DNA of 64,000 nt, from contig JAVBTX010000024.1 of the NCBI GenBank assembly GCA_031555935.1, positions 1 through 64,000 of the forward strand, in the 5' to 3' direction. Position numbers and translations under genes: made by a program. Positions within the stretch are counted from its first letter, which is position 1; each line of letters begins with the position of its first letter. Positions 60,067-64,000 of this stretch are shown here, in pieces. Under the pieces are notes generated by a model. That model was given only the letters and a program-made list of their open reading frames with translations, had not been told where the DNA came from and did not search any database. This DNA comes from Roseburia_C sp031555935 (GTDB lineage: Bacteria; Bacillota; Clostridia; Lachnospirales; Lachnospiraceae).

Positions 60067-60104
60067 GCTGCTGCAAAAGCGGTCTGATATGCTTTTGCAA
60101 CAGC
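60067..60104. terminator. Terminator between spoIIQ-like and GGDEF genes' leader
   Basis: GCTGCTGCAAAAGC pairs with GCTTTTGCAACAGC (60067-60080 with 60091-60104), followed by TTTTAGTT on the minus strand; ends the spoIID-spoIIQ transcript. Confidence 0.85.
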
Positions 60105-60161
60105 CCCGTATTCCGTGACTATATTATAAATGTTCTGCCAAAAAATTACAAGTCTGAGCCT

Positions 60162-60932
60162 TTACTCAAAGAATGATACTGGGTCCACTGGGGCGCCATC
60201 CTTTTGCAATTCAAAGTAGAGATTACAACCTTCAACGGAGTAATACTTGGTTGGCTCACTCAGATAACCAATTGTGCTGCCACTTTCAACATAGTCCCCA
60301 ACACTATAAGGAACCTCTTTGAGCTGACCATAAATTGCACTGTAACCATCGCCCAAATCGACCGTCACGGTCATTCCGGTTTCCTCATTGGTTGAAATAT
60401 CTGATATCTGACCAGCCGTGGCACTGCTAACCCGGTCGTTTACCACACCGCCAATAATAACAGCAGGGTTATACTTGTACTGGTCCAGCGTCGCAAAATA
60501 AATTGTGTGGTCCATACTGTAATTTAAAATTACATTACCCTGCAATGGCCAGTTAAGCCCTGAATCTGCACTAAAATGCAATTCCGGTGTATTTACTGTT
60601 TCGGCAGCGTTGTCGGTCACATCACTGTTCATGACATCGGCTACCTCTTCTGACTCTGTTTCTTCCACTGCTACTGTTTCGGTGTCTTTTTTTGCTACAT
60701 CATCTTTTTTTGTTTTCGGTTTAATAATCTTGGTTACACTTTCGGCCGGTTCTTCAGTTTCTACCTCTGCAACTTGCTGCTGGTTTTCATTGTTTGCAAT
60801 GTTTTGCTCTTTTTCACTGGTGCGGCTGGACATGTATACCCATGTCATGGCTGCCGCCGCTACTACCATTACCGTGCCTGCAATTATGATTTGCTTTTGA
60901 TTCCAAAATGATTTATGACCTCGTTTTTTCAT
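60162..60932 (-). CDS. spoIIQ: SpoIIQ-like degenerate M23 peptidase
   Basis: 256 residues, forespore-membrane protein predicted. Short cytosolic tail, membrane helix at 16-34 (KQIIIAGTVMVVAAAAMTWVY), a Lys/Glu/Thr-rich linker (40-125), then a LytM/M23 domain (about 135-256). The usual HLH zinc/catalytic motif reads NLY, and the HxxxD motif is not clear, so it is probably catalytically inactive, as SpoIIQ of Bacillus. Its place right behind spoIID supports SpoIIQ. Start 60932 has an upstream GATGGTGATGGA weak site. Confidence 0.82.
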   Translation of the reverse strand: MKKRGHKSFWNQKQIIIAGTVMVVAAAAMTWVYMSSRTSEKEQNIANNENQQQVAEVETEEPAESVTKIIKPKTKKDDVAKKDTETVAVEETESEEVADVMNSDVTDNAAETVNTPELHFSADSGLNWPLQGNVILNYSMDHTIYFATLDQYKYNPAVIIGGVVNDRVSSATAGQISDISTNEETGMTVTVDLGDGYSAIYGQLKEVPYSVGDYVESGSTIGYLSEPTKYYSVEGCNLYFELQKDGAPVDPVSFFE

Positions 60933-60988
60933 TCCATCACCATCCATAAGTTTATTTTTACTTATAGTGTTGACCGAATTTTTTCCTT

Positions 60989-61924
60989 TTATTCTGCATT
61001 TTTATATTCTGTGATTTTTATATCTGAATAATATTTTTTTAAAATCTCTTCATACGACTTTCCGCCCTCGGCCAAAACATTGGCACCATACTGACTGAGC
61101 CCGACGCCGTGACCAAGTCCTTTCGTCACAATTCGAATCTGCCCCTCCACTTCTTTGATGGTGAAACAGGCCGAGCTTAAACCAAGTGCACCACGAAATT
61201 CCTCGCCATTAACGGTCTGTTCTCCCACCTTTATCTCTGTTACATATTCGCTGTCATCACGAGATAGGATGGTAAGCTGGCTAATAATTTCCTCATCACT
61301 AAAATTGGCCTCGGGATATGCCGTGCGGCAATTTTCATAAAAAAGCTCTTTTTCTAAAAACTCCACGCGCAAAAAATTTTCGGCATTAATATCCTCATGA
61401 GAATCAACACTTTGCAAATAGGTAACCTCGTCTTTGCCAAACGCATCCTTGGCACTTCTGGTCGAACCGGCACTGATGGCAAAGTATGGCGCATCAATCA
61501 ATTTATTTTCACTGGTCATCACGATGCCGCTCGTGGCGTTTACGCATTCCGCCAGCTTTTCATAACAGCGGTTAAAATTTTCCTCGCCAAACTGCTTCAT
61601 CATCTGGTCCGTCGTCAATCCTTCTGGCTCAATTTGGCCGGTTAGCTTGGCACCAATTAAATTTGTTCTGACAATTACCGCCTGTGCTTTGATTGCCTCT
61701 TTGTTGCTGTTTACTGATATCTCCCGTGCCAAAATGGCAATCACTTTGCCTTCCAAATCTTCATCAAATATGTCCGGCGTTTCGGTTCCCTTTTCTCCAG
61801 TTACTGATTCGCCACCAGTAATATCTGAAAACAGCTCTTCGCCTTGAAACAACAGCGTTACCACCAGCGGCAGCATCACCACTAACACCAACGCACTAAA
61901 AAAAGTCTTCACTCTATTCTTCAT
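60989..61924 (-). CDS. spoIID: Stage II sporulation protein SpoIID
   Basis: 311 residues: membrane helix at 8-28, SpoIID domain (about 55-311) with VIAILAREISVNSNKEAIKAQAVIVRTNL, YFAISAGSTRSA, and the C-terminal KGLGHGVGLSQYGANVLAEGG. SpoIID is a lytic transglycosylase of the DMP engulfment complex. The spoIID-spoIIQ order with 57 nt between them is typical of clostridia. Start 61924 has AGGAG 11 bases upstream; the GTG start before it is rejected. Confidence 0.93.
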   Translation of the reverse strand: MKNRVKTFFSALVLVVMLPLVVTLLFQGEELFSDITGGESVTGEKGTETPDIFDEDLEGKVIAILAREISVNSNKEAIKAQAVIVRTNLIGAKLTGQIEPEGLTTDQMMKQFGEENFNRCYEKLAECVNATSGIVMTSENKLIDAPYFAISAGSTRSAKDAFGKDEVTYLQSVDSHEDINAENFLRVEFLEKELFYENCRTAYPEANFSDEEIISQLTILSRDDSEYVTEIKVGEQTVNGEEFRGALGLSSACFTIKEVEGQIRIVTKGLGHGVGLSQYGANVLAEGGKSYEEILKKYYSDIKITEYKNAE

Positions 61925-61983
61925 ATACCTGTCCACTCCTGTCTAAGTATATGCCGTAAAATAGAAATAAAGACTTTTTGTTT

Positions 61984-62850
61984 TTAATACTTTTTTCCAA
62001 TAATATTACTTAATTTGGCAAACTGCTCGAGGGTCAATGCTTCGCCGCGAATATTGACTGACACGCCCAATTCTTCAATACTTTCCTGAATTAATTCCTT
62101 GCTTAAATGGATTTCCGGCGAATTGTTCAGACCATTTGCCAGTGTTTTTCGACGTTGGTTAAACGATGCCCGGATTAGTTTGAACATCAATTTTTCGTCA
62201 TCAACCTGCACCGGTGAGGTGGCATGGCGGGTTAGGCGAATCACGGCACTGCCGACACTCGGTCTTGGCATAAAGCAATTTGGCGGCACATTCGCTACGA
62301 TTTCTGGTTTCGCATAATACTGCACTGCCAGCGACAGCGCACCATAGTCCTTGGTTCCCGGACCCACCTGCATTCGGTCAGCGACCTCTTTTTGCACCAT
62401 GATGGTAATACTGTCAATCGGCACATGGCTCTCAAACAGCCCCATAATAATCGGCGTCGTGATGTAGTAAGGAAGATTGGCAACCACTTTGATTGGCTGG
62501 CCCTGATTCTTCTCCGCCGCCAACCGGTTAATATCCAGCTTCAAAATATCTTCATTCATAACACTGACATTGTCGTAACCGCTTAGGGTATCCTCAAGAA
62601 TTGGAATCAGATTCTTGTCAATCTCAACCGCTGTTACTTCTCTTGCGGCTTCGCACAGATACTGGGTCATCGTTCCGATACCCGGCCCAATCTCCAGTAC
62701 GAAATCTTCCTTGGTAACACCGGCCGAATCAATAATCTTGTCAAGCACATGGGTATCAATTAAAAAATTCTGTCCAAATTTCTTTTGAAAATTAAAATTA
62801 TATTTTTGTAATACGGCAATTGTATTTGTTGGTATTCCAAGATTTGCCAT
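61984..62850 (-). CDS. rsmA: 16S rRNA dimethyladenosine transferase RsmA (KsgA)
   Basis: 288 residues. FGQNFLIDTHVLDKIIDSA, SAM motif VLEIGPGIGTMTQYL, EIDKNLIPIL, VVANLPYYITTPIIMGL and the C-terminal SFNQRRKTLANGL: full KsgA signature. Dimethylates A1518/A1519 of 16S rRNA during 30S assembly. GAGGACAACAA precedes the start. Divergent from the radical SAM gene. Confidence 0.97.
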   Translation of the reverse strand: MANLGIPTNTIAVLQKYNFNFQKKFGQNFLIDTHVLDKIIDSAGVTKEDFVLEIGPGIGTMTQYLCEAAREVTAVEIDKNLIPILEDTLSGYDNVSVMNEDILKLDINRLAAEKNQGQPIKVVANLPYYITTPIIMGLFESHVPIDSITIMVQKEVADRMQVGPGTKDYGALSLAVQYYAKPEIVANVPPNCFMPRPSVGSAVIRLTRHATSPVQVDDEKLMFKLIRASFNQRRKTLANGLNNSPEIHLSKELIQESIEELGVSVNIRGEALTLEQFAKLSNIIGKKY

Positions 62851-62885
62851 TTGTTGTCCTCACTTTAATTCTACTTTTATTTTCA

Positions 62886-62899
62886 CAAACAAATGTTTG
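62886..62899. promoter_or_regulatory. LexA-like box 1
   Basis: CAAAC-AAAT-GTTTG, a perfect dyad close to the Firmicutes SOS consensus CGAAC-N4-GTTCG. Lies nine bases before the -35 box of the divergent radical SAM gene and 36 bases ahead of rsmA. Confidence 0.75.
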
Positions 62900-62907
62900 G
62901 TTTTGTA

Positions 62908-62936
62908 TTGCAATCCATTTTTTAACATGCTATAAT
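62908..62936 (+). promoter_or_regulatory. Promoter of the radical SAM DNA-repair gene
   Basis: -35 TTGCAA (62908-62913), 17-nt spacer, perfect -10 TATAAT (62931-62936); the start near 62943 lies just before box 2. Confidence 0.85.
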
Positions 62937-62945
62937 CCAATTAAA

Positions 62946-62959
62946 CAAACAGATGTTTG
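62946..62959. promoter_or_regulatory. LexA-like box 2
   Basis: CAAAC-AGAT-GTTTG, second dyad, starting about ten bases after the -10 box, an ideal repressor position. Confidence 0.8.
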
Positions 62960-63022
62960 GTATTAATAATTACTTTTTTTCTATCATAACAGATATCCCA
63001 TTTTTGCGAAAGAGGTTGCTTT

Positions 63023-64000
63023 ATGAATATTGCTGAGAATCTTTCTCTCATGGAAAAATTAAATATTTTATCGGATGCTGCCAAATATGATGTTGCCTGC
63101 ACCTCCAGCGGTGTTGACCGCAAGGGGAATGGCAAAGGAATGGGGAATGCCATTGCACCGGGCATCTGCCATACATTTTCCGCAGATGGCCGCTGTGTCT
63201 CGCTGCTCAAGATTCTATATACCAATGAATGCATCTTCCGCTGCTCGTATTGCTTGAACAACTGCGACAATGATGTGCCACGGGCATCCTTTACCCCAGA
63301 TGAGGTCTGCGAGTTGACGATGGAGTTTTATCGCCGTAATTATATTGAAGGGTTGTTCCTAAGCTCGGGGATTCTGGTCAGTCCGAACTACACGATGGAG
63401 CTGATTTATCAGACCCTCTATAAGCTGCGGAATGTCCATCACTTTAACGGCTATATCCATGTCAAGGCAATTCCCGGGGCTGACCCACAGTTAATCGAGA
63501 AGGCTGGTTTTCTTGCCGACAGGATGAGCATCAATATGGAGCTGCCGACATCCGAAGGCTTAAAAAAGCTGGCTCCGAACAAATCACGTAAGACGATTTT
63601 GAAACCCATGCGAATGATTCAAAACGGTATTACCAGTAATAAATACGACATTGTTCAATATCACAAGTCACCCAAATTCGTTCCGGCGGGACAGAGTACC
63701 CAGATGATTATTGGGGCCACCCCGGAAAATGACTATCAGGTTATGAAGGTGGCGGAAGGGTTATATGATAACTTTGATTTGAAGCGTGTCTTTTATTCTG
63801 CCTTTGTCAATGTGAATAGCAATTCCGAGCTGCCGACTCTGCCGGGCGGTCCGCCGCTTCTGCGGGAGCACCGGCTATATCAGGCCGATTGGCTGTTACG
63901 ATTTTATGATTTTAAGGTTGATGAATTATTGACCGAGGACCGGCCCGATTTTAATATCTTTTTAGACCCCAAATGTGATTGGGCCATTCGCCATCTTGAG
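63023..64000 (+). CDS. Radical SAM protein of the DNA modification/repair type, 3' end beyond window
   Basis: At least 326 residues, open at the right edge. The radical SAM cluster CIFRCSYC follows ILYTNE near residue 70-78, preceded by SLMEKLNILSDAAKYDVACTSSG and NAIAPGICHTFSADGRCVSLLK, the conserved front of the family annotated as putative DNA modification/repair radical SAM protein, often paired with a DNA glycosylase-like gene. MSINMELPTSEGLKKLAPNK and TQMIIGATPENDYQVM are further matches. ATG 63023 has AGAGG seven bases upstream. LexA-like boxes suggest SOS induction. Confidence 0.88.
   Translation, partial: MNIAENLSLMEKLNILSDAAKYDVACTSSGVDRKGNGKGMGNAIAPGICHTFSADGRCVSLLKILYTNECIFRCSYCLNNCDNDVPRASFTPDEVCELTMEFYRRNYIEGLFLSSGILVSPNYTMELIYQTLYKLRNVHHFNGYIHVKAIPGADPQLIEKAGFLADRMSINMELPTSEGLKKLAPNKSRKTILKPMRMIQNGITSNKYDIVQYHKSPKFVPAGQSTQMIIGATPENDYQVMKVAEGLYDNFDLKRVFYSAFVNVNSNSELPTLPGGPPLLREHRLYQADWLLRFYDFKVDELLTEDRPDFNIFLDPKCDWAIRHLE

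Overview
The window looks like chromosome of an anaerobic, spore-forming, low-to-moderate-GC Firmicute, most likely a Clostridia/Lachnospiraceae-type organism. Evidence: a large Firmicutes-type SRP RNA, a SpoIID/SpoIIQ pair, a reverse rubrerythrin under a PerR-like repressor, an NrdG2-type radical SAM activase, an EFR1-type flavodoxin/ferredoxin, type III glutamine synthetase, and strong Shine-Dalgarno sites. Species is not claimed.

Layout. 1-2.3 kb: the 5' end of a group II intron placed directly behind an intrinsic terminator, then a two-component pair (LytS-like kinase, SARP-like response regulator). 2.3-3.1 kb: SRP RNA and tadA. 3.2-14 kb: a plus-strand nitrogen-assimilation block: glutamate synthase split into three proteins (amidotransferase, ferredoxin+FMN domain, GXGXG domain), a GSI-type glutamine synthetase, an ANTAR RNA-binding regulator with a degenerate receiver, PurF, type III glutamine synthetase and an Amt-PII fusion. 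Two leaders in this block (before the glutamate synthase and before glnN) carry a hexaloop hairpin with A at loop position 1 and G at position 4, overlapping the 5' arm of a terminator-like stem. That is the architecture expected for ANTAR antitermination, and the regulator is encoded inside the block.

14-18.2 kb: NrdG2 activase, an acetyltransferase, a Glu-Pro repeat protein, perR and reverse rubrerythrin (both with the same 20-bp operator-like element at the start site), then an 88-bp repeat pair. 18.2-54 kb: a long, almost entirely minus-strand array of small accessory genes: many GNAT acetyltransferases, VOC, NUDIX, HIT, GrpB, VanZ, methyltransferases, CAT-like and Vat-like acetyltransferases and small transcription factors. 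It holds an unusual amount of gene debris: a toxin remnant beside an intact antitoxin, a gutted Fic gene, a gutted GNAT, an FMN-binding-domain relic, a deleted ECF sigma factor beside its intact anti-sigma factor, and several short duplicated gene fragments. This suggests active duplication and deletion.

54.8-64 kb: housekeeping and developmental genes: a large membrane protein, a DEAD-box helicase with a leader terminator, a TPR-GGDEF protein, spoIIQ, spoIID, rsmA and, divergent, a radical SAM DNA-repair-type protein whose promoter carries two LexA-like boxes and which runs off the right edge. No CRISPR array, tRNA, rRNA 16S/23S/5S or intact transposase was seen.
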